Of a stretch of 64,000 nucleotides of DNA, positions 37,087 through 46,119 are shown one piece after another. The stretch comes from Candidatus Acetothermia bacterium (GTDB lineage: Bacteria; Bipolaricaulota; Bipolaricaulia; RBG-16-55-9): assembly GCA_016201405.1 (NCBI GenBank), contig JACQCZ010000014.1, positions 1 through 64,000 of the forward strand, in the 5' to 3' direction. Positions within the stretch are counted from its first letter, which is position 1; each line of letters starts with the position of its first letter. The position numbers and the translations under genes were made by a program. Under the pieces are notes generated by a model, which had not been told where the DNA came from, searched no databases, and saw only the letters and a list, made by a program, of their open reading frames with translations.

Positions 37087-37982
37087 GTCAATCGGGCTCA
37101 AAGAAATCAGTCGTCGCCATTGGAACCTTTGATGGAATACACCTCGGCCATCGTGCCCTCCTGTCGGCTGCTTGTGAGCAGGCGAAATCTCGTGAGTTGA
37201 CCAGCATTGCGTACACATTTCTGAAGCCACCGCAGAATTATTTAGGCACTCCCAAAAAACTGCTCATGCCCCCGCAAACAAAGCTCCAACTGCTGCAGCG
37301 CCTCGTGGATCGAGTCGAGATCGCAGAGTTCTTGGAGATTCAGCCTCTCTCCGCAGAGGAGTTTGTCTCTGAGATTCTAGTCAACAGACTTGATATATCC
37401 GTACTTATTGCTGGTGAGGATTTTCGTTTTGGAAGAGATCGCCAAGGAAATATCTCTCTGTTGAGAGAGCTTGGAAATGGGCTGGATTTTGAAGTGGTCG
37501 TTGTGCCTGCTGTAAAGATCAACCATGAATCCGTGAGCAGCACGGCCATTCGCAGCGCCCTGGCCGGTGGCGATGTCGAGAGAGCAACCCGATTTCTTGG
37601 AGCGCGCCCAAGGCTTTGGGGAGAGGTTGTTCATGGTGAAGGACAGGCGACTCAACTCGGTTTTCCGACCGCTAACTTGGCTCTTGATCCCGATGTTCTA
37701 ATCCCAGCTTTAGGGATTTATGCAGCGCGGGTCAGGTTTGAAGAGAGAAGTTACCCGACGGCTCTCTATATCGGCAGCCGACCCACGTTTGGTGGAGAGG
37801 GAGTCTCAATCGAAGCCCACATTCTTGATCAAGATAAGATTGATCTTTACGGGCAGAGACTTGAAGTGGAGCTCTTTCACCGGATTCGGGGGGATCAGCG
37901 CTTTTCATCGGCGGATGTGCTGCAAAAGCAAATCTGTGCTGATATTGATGCAGTGCGGGATTATCTTCTAAGTACGCGATGA
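37083..37982 (+). CDS. ribF: Bifunctional riboflavin kinase/FAD synthetase
   Basis: VVAIGTFDGIHLGHRALL, GEDFRFGRDRQGN, GFPTANL, RIRGDQRFSSADVLQKQI. Confidence 0.95.
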   Translation: MSQSGSKKSVVAIGTFDGIHLGHRALLSAACEQAKSRELTSIAYTFLKPPQNYLGTPKKLLMPPQTKLQLLQRLVDRVEIAEFLEIQPLSAEEFVSEILVNRLDISVLIAGEDFRFGRDRQGNISLLRELGNGLDFEVVVVPAVKINHESVSSTAIRSALAGGDVERATRFLGARPRLWGEVVHGEGQATQLGFPTANLALDPDVLIPALGIYAARVRFEERSYPTALYIGSRPTFGGEGVSIEAHILDQDKIDLYGQRLEVELFHRIRGDQRFSSADVLQKQICADIDAVRDYLLSTR

Positions 37983-38251
37983 AACAACTCTTAGGTGAGC
38001 TTTTAGCATTGACGAGAGATATTCGCTACGTGGCACTCTATGAAGATGGATTCTTGTCAATCCGACGTTGTTGACACTGGGTAAACAGCACGGAAATATT
38101 GATTGCGGAGGGCTTGATTATGTGCTTGTCCGATATGGAAATTTCTATCAGTTCGTCATGCCTCTTGAGAATGGACATCTTTCAATCTGCATTGAGCCAA
38201 CTGGAGATCTGCTTCAGTGGGTCGAGCCTAGTCGCGCTCTTATTGAGTAAA
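37979..38251 (+). pseudogene. Small conserved-type protein apparently disrupted by frameshift/internal deletion
   Basis: Frame 1: MKQLLGELLALTRDIRYVALYEDGFLSIRRC*; other frame: LLTLGKQHGNIDCGGLDYVLVRYGNFYQFVMPLENGHLSICIEPTGDLLQWVEPSRALIE*. Confidence 0.6.
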
Positions 38252-38273
38252 TGAAGAGTTCTAAAAAACAAGG

Positions 38274-38510
38274 CTAGTCCAACCCAAGTGCCGAAGCGAG
38301 CTTTCGCTTGTCAAAGCCGATGATGAACTCTCCATCCACCTCGATGACTGGAACTGCGGTCTGACGGGTCATTTCCACGACGCGCTTGGCCTTTTCCATA
38401 TCTTGCGAAATGTCATATTCTTCGTATTCCACGTTGTGCTCTTCAAAATACTTCTTTGCAACTCTGCAATAGGTGCACGTTGGCGTCGTGTAGAGTGTGA
38501 CTTGAGACAT
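38274..38510 (-). CDS. Glutaredoxin-family protein
   Basis: MSQVTLYTTPTCTYCRVAKKYFEEHNVEYEEYDIS...TAVPVIEVDGEFIIGFDKRKL; ATG 38510 preferred. Confidence 0.92.
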   Translation of the reverse strand: MSQVTLYTTPTCTYCRVAKKYFEEHNVEYEEYDISQDMEKAKRVVEMTRQTAVPVIEVDGEFIIGFDKRKLASALGLD

Positions 38511-38610
38511 CCTTTCACTCCCTTTATTCGCGAAACTTTGGAAAATGAATATAGCCGAAAGTGCGCTTGGCGTCAAGCATTGGTTGCAGAGAAGTCCATC
38601 ATTTCTTACA

Positions 38611-39330
38611 ATGCTCTCTATGCACGTTTTGGGGATTGAGACTTCGGGGGAGATGGGGAGCGTTGGGATTATTAGTCGGGGAAAGACTCTCGCTGAGATC
38701 AACTTCGCAGCCACCCTAAAACAGGGCGAAAAGCTCTTCCCTGCGGTCGATTCAGCGTTAAAGCTCGCAGAAATTGACAAGACTGAGCTAGGTTTGATCT
38801 CGGTTGCAACGGGACCTGGCTCATTCACTGGGCTGCGCATCGGGATCGCCTCTGCCAAGGGCATGGCACAAGCTCTTGAGATTCCCTTGGTGGGAGTTCC
38901 TTCATTTGACATTTACACGAGTGCTGCAAGCTATTGGGGAGGCAAAATCTGGGCGCTCTTGCCCGATCGCAAAGATTGGATCTATACCCAGTGCTTCAAG
39001 AGTGGCCAAATGGCAGAAGCGGCTCAAGCTGTCTTAGTTGAGCATTGGCTACAGAGAATAGGAAACGAAGCACAAGAAAATATGTTTTTTATCGGCCCTG
39101 GAGCCGAGTCTCACCGCAAGAGATTAGAATCTATAAAAGGCGCCATCGTTGCACCACAACGTCTCAACGAGCCAAGCGGCACAGCAATCGCGAAATTGGG
39201 GCTTGAGAGATTTGATCGCGATTCCGTAAACCAGATACGCGATATAGAGCCTCTCTATCTACAGGCTCTTATGCCGGACACCGTAAAGCCAGCGAAGACG
39301 ACGAAGATCATTCAATTCGGAAGGTCTTAA
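38611..39330 (+). CDS. tsaB: tRNA threonylcarbamoyladenosine biosynthesis protein TsaB
   Basis: VLGIETSGEMGSVGII, ISVATGPGSFTGLRIGIASAKGMAQALEIPLVGV. Confidence 0.93.
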   Translation: MLSMHVLGIETSGEMGSVGIISRGKTLAEINFAATLKQGEKLFPAVDSALKLAEIDKTELGLISVATGPGSFTGLRIGIASAKGMAQALEIPLVGVPSFDIYTSAASYWGGKIWALLPDRKDWIYTQCFKSGQMAEAAQAVLVEHWLQRIGNEAQENMFFIGPGAESHRKRLESIKGAIVAPQRLNEPSGTAIAKLGLERFDRDSVNQIRDIEPLYLQALMPDTVKPAKTTKIIQFGRS

Positions 39331-39356
39331 GAATAAAATCTTTAGGTGATTGAGGA

Positions 39357-40121
39357 ATGAATACGCTCGTTTGCATCAAACGCGTTCCCGATACGGGTGC
39401 CCGTTTTGCGCTCACATCCGATGGACAAGATATTGACTCACGCAATCTGGAGTTCACCATCAGCCCTCACGAGGAGTGCGCGGTCGAAGAGGCGATTCGC
39501 ATTCAAGAGAAGCAGGGTGGAAGCACGGCCGTGCTTACGCTTGGTCCGGAAGTTGCTTCGGAGCAGATTCGCGAGTCGCTGGCCAAGGGGATTGATCGGG
39601 GCGTCCTGCTAGAGACAGATGGCAGCGAGTGGGATCCGCAGGCGACATCGCAGGCGATTGTAAATGCTGTCCAATCGATTCAAAAGACTGGCACAAAGTA
39701 TGATTTGGTTCTTTTTGGCAATGAATCTGCTGATTCTGGAGATTATCAAGTTGGCGTGCGTGTGGCGGCAGCTCTCGATTGGCCTTGCATCACTGGAATC
39801 AAATCTATTGAGTTTCAGAACAATCAGGTCGTTGCAAAACGGGAGGCTCCAGGGGGCTGGGAGCTCTTTCGGCTGACACTGCCGGCAGTCGTCACAGTCA
39901 AAGAGGGGATCAACGTGCCGCGCCACCCCTCGCTGCGTGGAATCATGACCGCCAAAAAGAAAGAGATTGAGCGAATCAAGCCTGCGAAACCAGAGTTGAA
40001 ACTACTCAAACAAAATCTTAGAAAACCGCAAGAGAAGAGTGGAGAGATCCAGATTCTGGGGCATGGTATTGAAGCGGTACCTGCTATTGTGGCCAAACTG
40101 AAAGAGCTTGGTGTGATCTGA
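39357..40121 (+). CDS. etfB: Electron transfer flavoprotein subunit beta
   Basis: MNTLVCIKRVPDTGARFAL; LFGNESADSGDYQVGVRVAAALDWPCITG. Confidence 0.94.
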   Translation: MNTLVCIKRVPDTGARFALTSDGQDIDSRNLEFTISPHEECAVEEAIRIQEKQGGSTAVLTLGPEVASEQIRESLAKGIDRGVLLETDGSEWDPQATSQAIVNAVQSIQKTGTKYDLVLFGNESADSGDYQVGVRVAAALDWPCITGIKSIEFQNNQVVAKREAPGGWELFRLTLPAVVTVKEGINVPRHPSLRGIMTAKKKEIERIKPAKPELKLLKQNLRKPQEKSGEIQILGHGIEAVPAIVAKLKELGVI

Positions 40122-41093
40122 TTGATTCTCACGATTATCGAGCAAGACAAGGGTAAGATCGTTGACCCCTCTTTAGAGACGCTGACATTGGCGCGCAAAT
40201 TCGCGGCGGAAAATGGCATCCAAACGTCTGCTGCCATTGCAGGCCATCAAGTGAGAGGCCTTTCTGATTCCTTAAAGAATTATGGTCTCGCGAAAGTCTA
40301 TTTGATCGAAAATGAGCGTTTTGCAAAGTCGGCACCCGATGCCATAGCCAAGAGTCTTTCACAACTGATTGAAAAGACAAGCCCGACAGCTGTGACGGCA
40401 GCAGGCACGGAGCGTGGAAACGAGTTGATGGCACGAATCACAGCCAGACTCATGCAGCCGATGGCCGCCAATTGCGTCGAAGTCAAAGTGGATGGCGATG
40501 GCTTCAGAGTGACCCGCCAGCGCTGGGGCGGAAGTCTTCTGGAGGATGCCGTGCTCAAAGGGAGATTTTTTACTGTCGCTCCTCATGCAGCCCCTGCTGA
40601 GCCAACTCCAACGGCCAGCATGGAGATTGAAGCTTTCAATCCAACTCTGGATGAGAAGGATTTTCGGGTTCAAATAGGCGAGCGCATCGAGTCAGAGCGC
40701 AAAGGTGTATCTCTGATGGATGCCAAAGTCGTGATCGGCGGGGGGCGGGGAGTGGGAAGCGCCGAGAAATTTGCTATGCTAGAGGAGTTAGCAGGGTTGC
40801 TTCATGGTGCAGTCGGTGGCTCGCGTGTAGCGACCAACAATGGCTGGCGCCCGCACTCAGATCAGATCGGGCAGACGGGAAAACAGATTGCGCCCGATCT
40901 CTATATTGCCTGCGGGATTAGCGGAGCGATCCAGCATATTGTCGGATGCAAAGGCTCAAAGCGCATTTTAGTGATCAACTCGGATGCCGATGCGCCGATC
41001 TTCGCTAGAGCTGATTATGGCGTGATTGGAGATCTGCACCAAATTATTCCTGCGCTGATTGAAGAGATCAGACGCGCGAAGGGAGGCAAATGA
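40122..41093 (+). CDS. etfA: Electron transfer flavoprotein subunit alpha
   Basis: VVIGGGRGVGSAEKFAMLEELAGLLHGAVGGSR; GQTGKQIAPDLYIACGISGAIQH. Confidence 0.95.
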   Translation: MILTIIEQDKGKIVDPSLETLTLARKFAAENGIQTSAAIAGHQVRGLSDSLKNYGLAKVYLIENERFAKSAPDAIAKSLSQLIEKTSPTAVTAAGTERGNELMARITARLMQPMAANCVEVKVDGDGFRVTRQRWGGSLLEDAVLKGRFFTVAPHAAPAEPTPTASMEIEAFNPTLDEKDFRVQIGERIESERKGVSLMDAKVVIGGGRGVGSAEKFAMLEELAGLLHGAVGGSRVATNNGWRPHSDQIGQTGKQIAPDLYIACGISGAIQHIVGCKGSKRILVINSDADAPIFARADYGVIGDLHQIIPALIEEIRRAKGGK

Positions 41094-41094
41094 G

Positions 41095-41325
41095 ATGGCA
41101 TCAAAATGTGAGGTCTGTGGTAAATCGCCGGGTTTTGGAAACAAAGTGAGCTTCGCCGGAAACCATGTCAAGCGTGAGCGACGCCCCAACATTCAGACCG
41201 TGAATGTGATTTATAACGGGAAGCGAGTCAAGATGGACGTCTGCACGCGCTGCTTAAAGGCTGGAAAGGTCACCAAGGCAGCCAAGAGCAGGCGGTCCGG
41301 CACGAGTTCTTCGGCAACTAGTTAA
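41095..41325 (+). CDS. rpmB: 50S ribosomal protein L28
   Basis: MASKCEVCGKSPGFGNKVSFAGNHVKRERRPNIQ...VCTRCLKAGKV. Confidence 0.94.
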   Translation: MASKCEVCGKSPGFGNKVSFAGNHVKRERRPNIQTVNVIYNGKRVKMDVCTRCLKAGKVTKAAKSRRSGTSSSATS

Positions 41326-41349
41326 GATCCGGTGACTCAAGGATTTGAA

Positions 41350-41448
41350 ATGCTCGGGAATCTTATTTTGATTGGCCTCTTTTTGGGATTGATTGTCTTC
41401 ACTTTGGGGACTATTTTCTATTCTGATACCGTGAAGCGCAATCGCTAA
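41350..41448 (+). CDS. Small single-TM protein (32 aa)
   Basis: MLGNLILIGLFLGLIVFTLGTIFYSDTVKRNR*; hydrophobic helix with positive C-terminus; below track cut-off. Confidence 0.4.
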   Translation: MLGNLILIGLFLGLIVFTLGTIFYSDTVKRNR

Positions 41449-41455
41449 TGGCTCC

Positions 41456-41481
41456 TGGATTCCTGCGAAAGCAGGAATGAC
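41456..41481. repeat. dRS3/REP-like palindromic repeat
   Basis: tggattcctgcgaaagcaggaatgac; TTCCTGC/GCAGGAA stem, GAAA loop. Confidence 0.7.
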
Positions 41482-41484
41482 AAG

Positions 41485-42516
41485 CTATGGAAGCAAGACA
41501 ATCTTTCCGAGTTGATCTCCTGACTCAATACGCTGATGGGCCATTCCGGCTTCTGAAAGCTCAAATCTTTGATCAATCACGGGTTTAATTTTCCCCTCTG
41601 ACACCCAGTTGAGCAGAGCCTCAAGCTCGTGCTTTTCACCCAGATACAAACCTAGAAAACTAAGATGTTTGAGATATGTCAGATGAAGATTGAGCGGTGC
41701 TTCCCGACCCGTCATGAGACCACAAAGGAGCAGTCTTCCGCCTTTTTTGAGGAGCTGAAAGCTAGCTGGGAACGTCTCTGCGCCAATTGAATCTAGGACT
41801 ACCTCAACGCCCTTCCCATCGGTGAATTTCTGAATTGTGTCCAGAACATTCTCTTTGTAGTGATTCAAGACCAAATCTGCTCCAAGTGACTCGATGCGCT
41901 CGCGCTTGGACTCTTTGCCCACTGTGGCAATCACTCGTGCCCCGAGTCTCTTGGCAATCTGGACTGCAAAGGTCCCTAGACCACCAGAGCCACCCCAGAT
42001 GAGCACAGTTTCACCCTTTTCCAGCTTTCCTACGGTGACCAGGGCGTGATAAGAAGTCAGGCCAGCAACAGGCAGCGTCGCCGCCGCCTCAAACGATATT
42101 TTCTCGGGCAGTCTCACCAAGCTCTCTTCTGGAACTCTTGTATACTCTGCATAGGAGCCATCCACATGAAGACCAAAATACTTCCAGTTGAGGCAGAGCC
42201 AGCGCCGGTTTTTCTGACATTGCTCACACGCTCCACAGGCAATCAGTGGCCAGGCCAGAACCCGCTCCCCTTTGCGAAAGGCCTTGACCCGCGAGCCAAC
42301 TTCATCGATCTCCCCAGCAATATCGGCCCCTGGGATACGCGGAAATGGGATCTTAATACCGGGATAGCCCGCTCGCACGACGAGGTCAATGCGATTGACA
42401 GTTGTTGCACGTACTCGGACTAAGACATCATGTTCTCCTAGTGAGGGCTCCGGAAAATCCTGCTCCATTAACAATTTGTCAATGCCGCCATGCTCACGAA
42501 GCACAATCGCTTTCAT
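41485..42516 (-). CDS. Zinc-type alcohol dehydrogenase / quinone oxidoreductase family
   Basis: MKAIVLREHGGIDKLLMEQDFPEP, GADIAGEIDEVGS, CGACEQCQKNRRWLC, IWGGSGGLGTFAVQIAKRLG. Confidence 0.93.
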   Translation of the reverse strand: MKAIVLREHGGIDKLLMEQDFPEPSLGEHDVLVRVRATTVNRIDLVVRAGYPGIKIPFPRIPGADIAGEIDEVGSRVKAFRKGERVLAWPLIACGACEQCQKNRRWLCLNWKYFGLHVDGSYAEYTRVPEESLVRLPEKISFEAAATLPVAGLTSYHALVTVGKLEKGETVLIWGGSGGLGTFAVQIAKRLGARVIATVGKESKRERIESLGADLVLNHYKENVLDTIQKFTDGKGVEVVLDSIGAETFPASFQLLKKGGRLLLCGLMTGREAPLNLHLTYLKHLSFLGLYLGEKHELEALLNWVSEGKIKPVIDQRFELSEAGMAHQRIESGDQLGKIVLLP

Positions 42517-42596
42517 CGCACTTGAATGTAACGTACTAGGACGGAAAAATCGAGCAGTTGCCGAAGAGACTTGAATCTGATAGGGTGATTTTTCCT

Positions 42597-43076
42597 ATGG
42601 AGATCAAACTGCAGATCGGGGACACTGTAATTGGAGAGGTTGTTGGCTTAAAGCCGTATGGTGCTTTCATCAAACTGCCCACTGAAGATATCGGCATGGT
42701 TCATATCTCTGAGGTGGCCGAAGAGTATGTCAAAGAGATCTCAGAATATTTGGAGATGGGCCAGCAGGTGGCCGTGAAGATTATTGGGGTCCATCAAGAA
42801 GGAAAATATAACTTGTCTTTGCGTCATCTCACCAAACAAGACGCAGAATCTGCGCAATTCTCCCGGGAAGTCCAAGAGGCACGTGAGGTCCTTGAGACCC
42901 GCCGGGAGGCCATTTTAGAGTCTGCATGGAAGCGCCCTGTTCCAGAGCCCAAAAGTGATCCCGATGAATCACATGCCGAGATTTTGGAATGGGTCGCCAA
43001 AGCGCGGGTTATCACCAAAGATGTATTTCGCCGCAGCGACGCCCGCCAGCGCTCCATCACATCGATCGACCTTTGA
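42597..43076 (+). CDS. S1 RNA-binding domain protein (YabR/GSP13-like)
   Basis: LQIGDTVIGEVVGLKPYGAFIKLPTEDIGMVHISEV; single S1 domain; ATG 42597 preferred. Confidence 0.85.
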   Translation: MEIKLQIGDTVIGEVVGLKPYGAFIKLPTEDIGMVHISEVAEEYVKEISEYLEMGQQVAVKIIGVHQEGKYNLSLRHLTKQDAESAQFSREVQEAREVLETRREAILESAWKRPVPEPKSDPDESHAEILEWVAKARVITKDVFRRSDARQRSITSIDL

Positions 43077-43224
43077 TCAGATCTGCAGTATCCTGTCATG
43101 GCATAAATCATATTAAAGAGTCTCTGAATGAGTTAGAGTTGAGTTAGAATATTCTTGCCACAGTGCGCGAGCGGGTCGCACGATGCAAAGCGCCGAGCGA
43201 AGCATATCATCTTAGGAGGCTTTT

Positions 43225-44496
43225 ATGTCTGTAGACCTGAGACGACAGACTGAAATTAGCATGTTGGATTCGGCCCGATTCTTCTTTGATCGGGCCGCTG
43301 ACATCCTGAAGCTTGAAGAACCCCTGCGCGAGTTATTGAGATACCCAAAGCGCAAGCTCATTGTGAACTTTCCAATCCGCATGGACAATGGAAAAGTTCA
43401 GCATTTTGAAGGATATCGCGTCCAGCACCACCCCGTGCTCGGCCCCACCAAGGGCGGTATTCGCTATCATCCTGATGTATCTCTGGATGAGGTGGAGGCA
43501 CTTTCCGTCCTCATGGCCTGGAAGTGCTCTGTGATGGGTCTGCCTTTCGGTGGAGCCAAGGGCGGCGTCAAGTGCAACCCGAAAGAGATGAGCTTGGGAG
43601 AGCGTGAGAGGCTCACCCGTCGCTATGCATCTGAGATCGCACCTATTATCGGGCCGGATGTCGACATTCCTGCACCTGATGTCTACACCGGCGAGCGCGA
43701 GATGGCCTGGATTGTAGACACGATCAGCATGCATCACGACGGCCAGTTTATGCCCGGTCTTGTCACCGGGAAGCCGCTCGTTTTGGGTGGCTCACTGGGT
43801 CGGGACACCGCCACTGGGCGAGGTGCCTACTTCGTTGCCGTCCAGCTGATCAAGAATATGAAGATGAAGCTTGAAGGCTCAACCGCGGCTGTGCAGGGGT
43901 TTGGCAATGCCGGATCCGTTATCGCCAATAACCTGCATGACTCAGGAGCCAAGATTATCGCCCTCAGCGATTCCAGGGGGGGAATCACGAAGAGCACCGG
44001 CCTTGATCCACACAAAGTGATGGAATACAAAGAGAAAAATGGCACAGTGGTTGGATTCCCATCTTCGGAGAAGATCAGCAACAACGATTTGCTTGAGTTG
44101 AATTGTGATCTCCTTGCCCCAGCGGCCCTAGAGAATCAGCTAACCGAGAAGAATGCCAGCAAGATCAAGGCAAAAGCTGTCATTGAAGTGGCCAACGGCC
44201 CCACCACAATGAAAGCGGATGAGATGCTCTATGAGCGGGGCATTTCTGTTGTGCCAGACATCCTGGCCAACGCCGGTGGAGTCACGGTGAGCTACTTTGA
44301 ATGGGTACAGGATCGTGCATTCTACTTCTGGAGCGCGGAAGAGGTTGACCTGAAGCTTAAGCAGTTCATGGATTCTGCCTTCCAGCGCGTTTGGGACATG
44401 CACGTCGAGAAAAAGGTCAGCTTGCGCACTGCTTCGTATCTGGTTGCGATTGATCGTGTAGCCAAGGCAGCCAGGGCGCGTGGCATTTACGCATAG
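43225..44496 (+). CDS. gdhA: Glutamate dehydrogenase (Glu/Leu/Phe/Val dehydrogenase)
   Basis: GYRVQHHPVLGPTKGGIRYHPDV, MAWKCSVMGLPFGGAKGGV, VQGFGNAGSVIANNL. Confidence 0.95.
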   Translation: MSVDLRRQTEISMLDSARFFFDRAADILKLEEPLRELLRYPKRKLIVNFPIRMDNGKVQHFEGYRVQHHPVLGPTKGGIRYHPDVSLDEVEALSVLMAWKCSVMGLPFGGAKGGVKCNPKEMSLGERERLTRRYASEIAPIIGPDVDIPAPDVYTGEREMAWIVDTISMHHDGQFMPGLVTGKPLVLGGSLGRDTATGRGAYFVAVQLIKNMKMKLEGSTAAVQGFGNAGSVIANNLHDSGAKIIALSDSRGGITKSTGLDPHKVMEYKEKNGTVVGFPSSEKISNNDLLELNCDLLAPAALENQLTEKNASKIKAKAVIEVANGPTTMKADEMLYERGISVVPDILANAGGVTVSYFEWVQDRAFYFWSAEEVDLKLKQFMDSAFQRVWDMHVEKKVSLRTASYLVAIDRVAKAARARGIYA

Positions 44497-44541
44497 CGGT
44501 CTGTACAAAGTAAAGTAAAATAGGGCATAATACAGAGGCTG

Positions 44542-44568
44542 GAAGAGCCGCATCATGTGCGGCTCTTC
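44542..44568 (+). terminator. Putative intrinsic terminator of gdhA
   Basis: Perfect 11-bp stem GAAGAGCCGCA-tcatg-TGCGGCTCTTC followed by ttatctcttt. Confidence 0.7.
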
Positions 44569-44673
44569 TTATCTCTTTCTGGTGTGGCAGCATAATTGGC
44601 AGTGACGTTCATGATCTGATGAGAGTCGAATGCGCTGAAAATTTCCAAAACTCTAGGTTCAGGAGGTGGCAGG

Positions 44674-46113
44674 ATGCGAGAACGCTTTGCCTTCTTCTTT
44701 CTCGCAGTAGGACTTCTTCTCTTCACATCCGGGTGCGCCACATTCTTTTCGGCGGCCCCTGGCTCGGTGCTCTCAGGCTACGTCGTGGATTCGGGGAGCG
44801 GTGCACCTGTCAATGGCACGAGGGTCACAGTTCATGGACTGAGCACCAGCTTCACAGCTACGACCGTCACCAATATGCACGGGCAATTCCAGCTGCGAGT
44901 CGAGCCCGACCTTTATCAGGTAGATATCATAAAGAATGGCTACTCCGGCAGCCGCGTGATCGGTGTCGATGCCCATTCGCCAACTTCGATTGAGATCATC
45001 CAGCGCCAGCCTTTTAACCCGCTCTGGTCGATCAACCCGCCTGACATTCATCTTGAAGGAGTCTCGGAAGGGGACAAGTTTAAAGGGGAGATCCCCTATC
45101 GCGTCGAGGTCACAGGTGACAACGACACTCAATCTATTTATGTGGCTATCGGTAAGACGCCTGGCTCATCCTTTATCACTGCTCCGCGTCAGTTCTTCTC
45201 CCAGACGCCGATCACAGGGGACCAGAAGACTGATCCTGCCGCCTTTGGCGCTACTGGCAGCACCACGTTTGAAGTCGTTGTCTATGACATGAACAACAAT
45301 AGAACTCACTTGATTCATCGAATCACTGTGATTCCGCCCCAAGGTCTCGTCTCACCGGCCATCGATCTTCATGCGATTGCCGTTACATTGGCCAAACAGG
45401 TCCAGTTCTTTGGTCTGACCGGATCGGCTGCCCCAGGCAATGCCAATATATACGTTCAGCTTGATTGGACGATGAGCAGCTCAGCAACCATTACCGGGTA
45501 CAGGCTCTATCACAGCTTTGACGGCATCACCTTTGAGCCCTTTGCCAATGTGGGTCCAAAACAATTTTCCTACAAAGATGCTGACCCGCGTATTGCGGTG
45601 GGGCGTCCAGCCTCGTATTACATCACGGCAGTTCGGGGAGCAGAAGAGAGCGATCCCACCGAGACTAAAACAGTGACGCCGTTGGCGACCTGGGATGTCC
45701 GGCTGATCTCACCATCCAATGAATCGAAAGAGGTCTCACTGAAGCCGATCTTCCGCTGGGAGCCAACACGCAAAGTCTCGCCTTATCAGCTCTATGCTGC
45801 GGTCTTTCGAGACACTCTTCTCAATAGTAATTCTACCTGGCTCACTCCAGAGCCACCCAAATTCCTGACCAACCGCACCGACTACGCCTGGAATGAGGAT
45901 GGACAGTACGATGGCACGCCTTGGGAGACTCTTCAGCCAGACCGCATCTATGAATGGGAGCTGGTCTATGCTGTGGCTGTCGATGACTTGGATCACCCGA
46001 CCGCTGTCTCGGTGGCGATCAATACACTGGGTCTGGACGACAAGCGCTTCCCCATTGACCCAATTGGAATTGGGTCAACCGATAACTTTAGCTTCACCAC
46101 CGGAGAGCGCTAA
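44674..46113 (+). CDS. Lipoprotein with carboxypeptidase-regulatory-like and fibronectin-III-like regions
   Basis: Lipobox LLLFTSGCATFF; LSGYVVDSGSGAPVNGTRVTVHG...GQFQLRVEPDLYQVDIIKNGY; later Fn3-like segment. Confidence 0.72.
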   Translation: MRERFAFFFLAVGLLLFTSGCATFFSAAPGSVLSGYVVDSGSGAPVNGTRVTVHGLSTSFTATTVTNMHGQFQLRVEPDLYQVDIIKNGYSGSRVIGVDAHSPTSIEIIQRQPFNPLWSINPPDIHLEGVSEGDKFKGEIPYRVEVTGDNDTQSIYVAIGKTPGSSFITAPRQFFSQTPITGDQKTDPAAFGATGSTTFEVVVYDMNNNRTHLIHRITVIPPQGLVSPAIDLHAIAVTLAKQVQFFGLTGSAAPGNANIYVQLDWTMSSSATITGYRLYHSFDGITFEPFANVGPKQFSYKDADPRIAVGRPASYYITAVRGAEESDPTETKTVTPLATWDVRLISPSNESKEVSLKPIFRWEPTRKVSPYQLYAAVFRDTLLNSNSTWLTPEPPKFLTNRTDYAWNEDGQYDGTPWETLQPDRIYEWELVYAVAVDDLDHPTAVSVAINTLGLDDKRFPIDPIGIGSTDNFSFTTGER

Positions 46114-46119
46114 GGAGGA

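Noticed and set aside
38511-38912. Long N-terminal extension of the glutaredoxin ORF
   Set aside because: Antisense to tsaB and without homology; the glutaredoxin fold starts at MSQVTLYTTPTCTYC.
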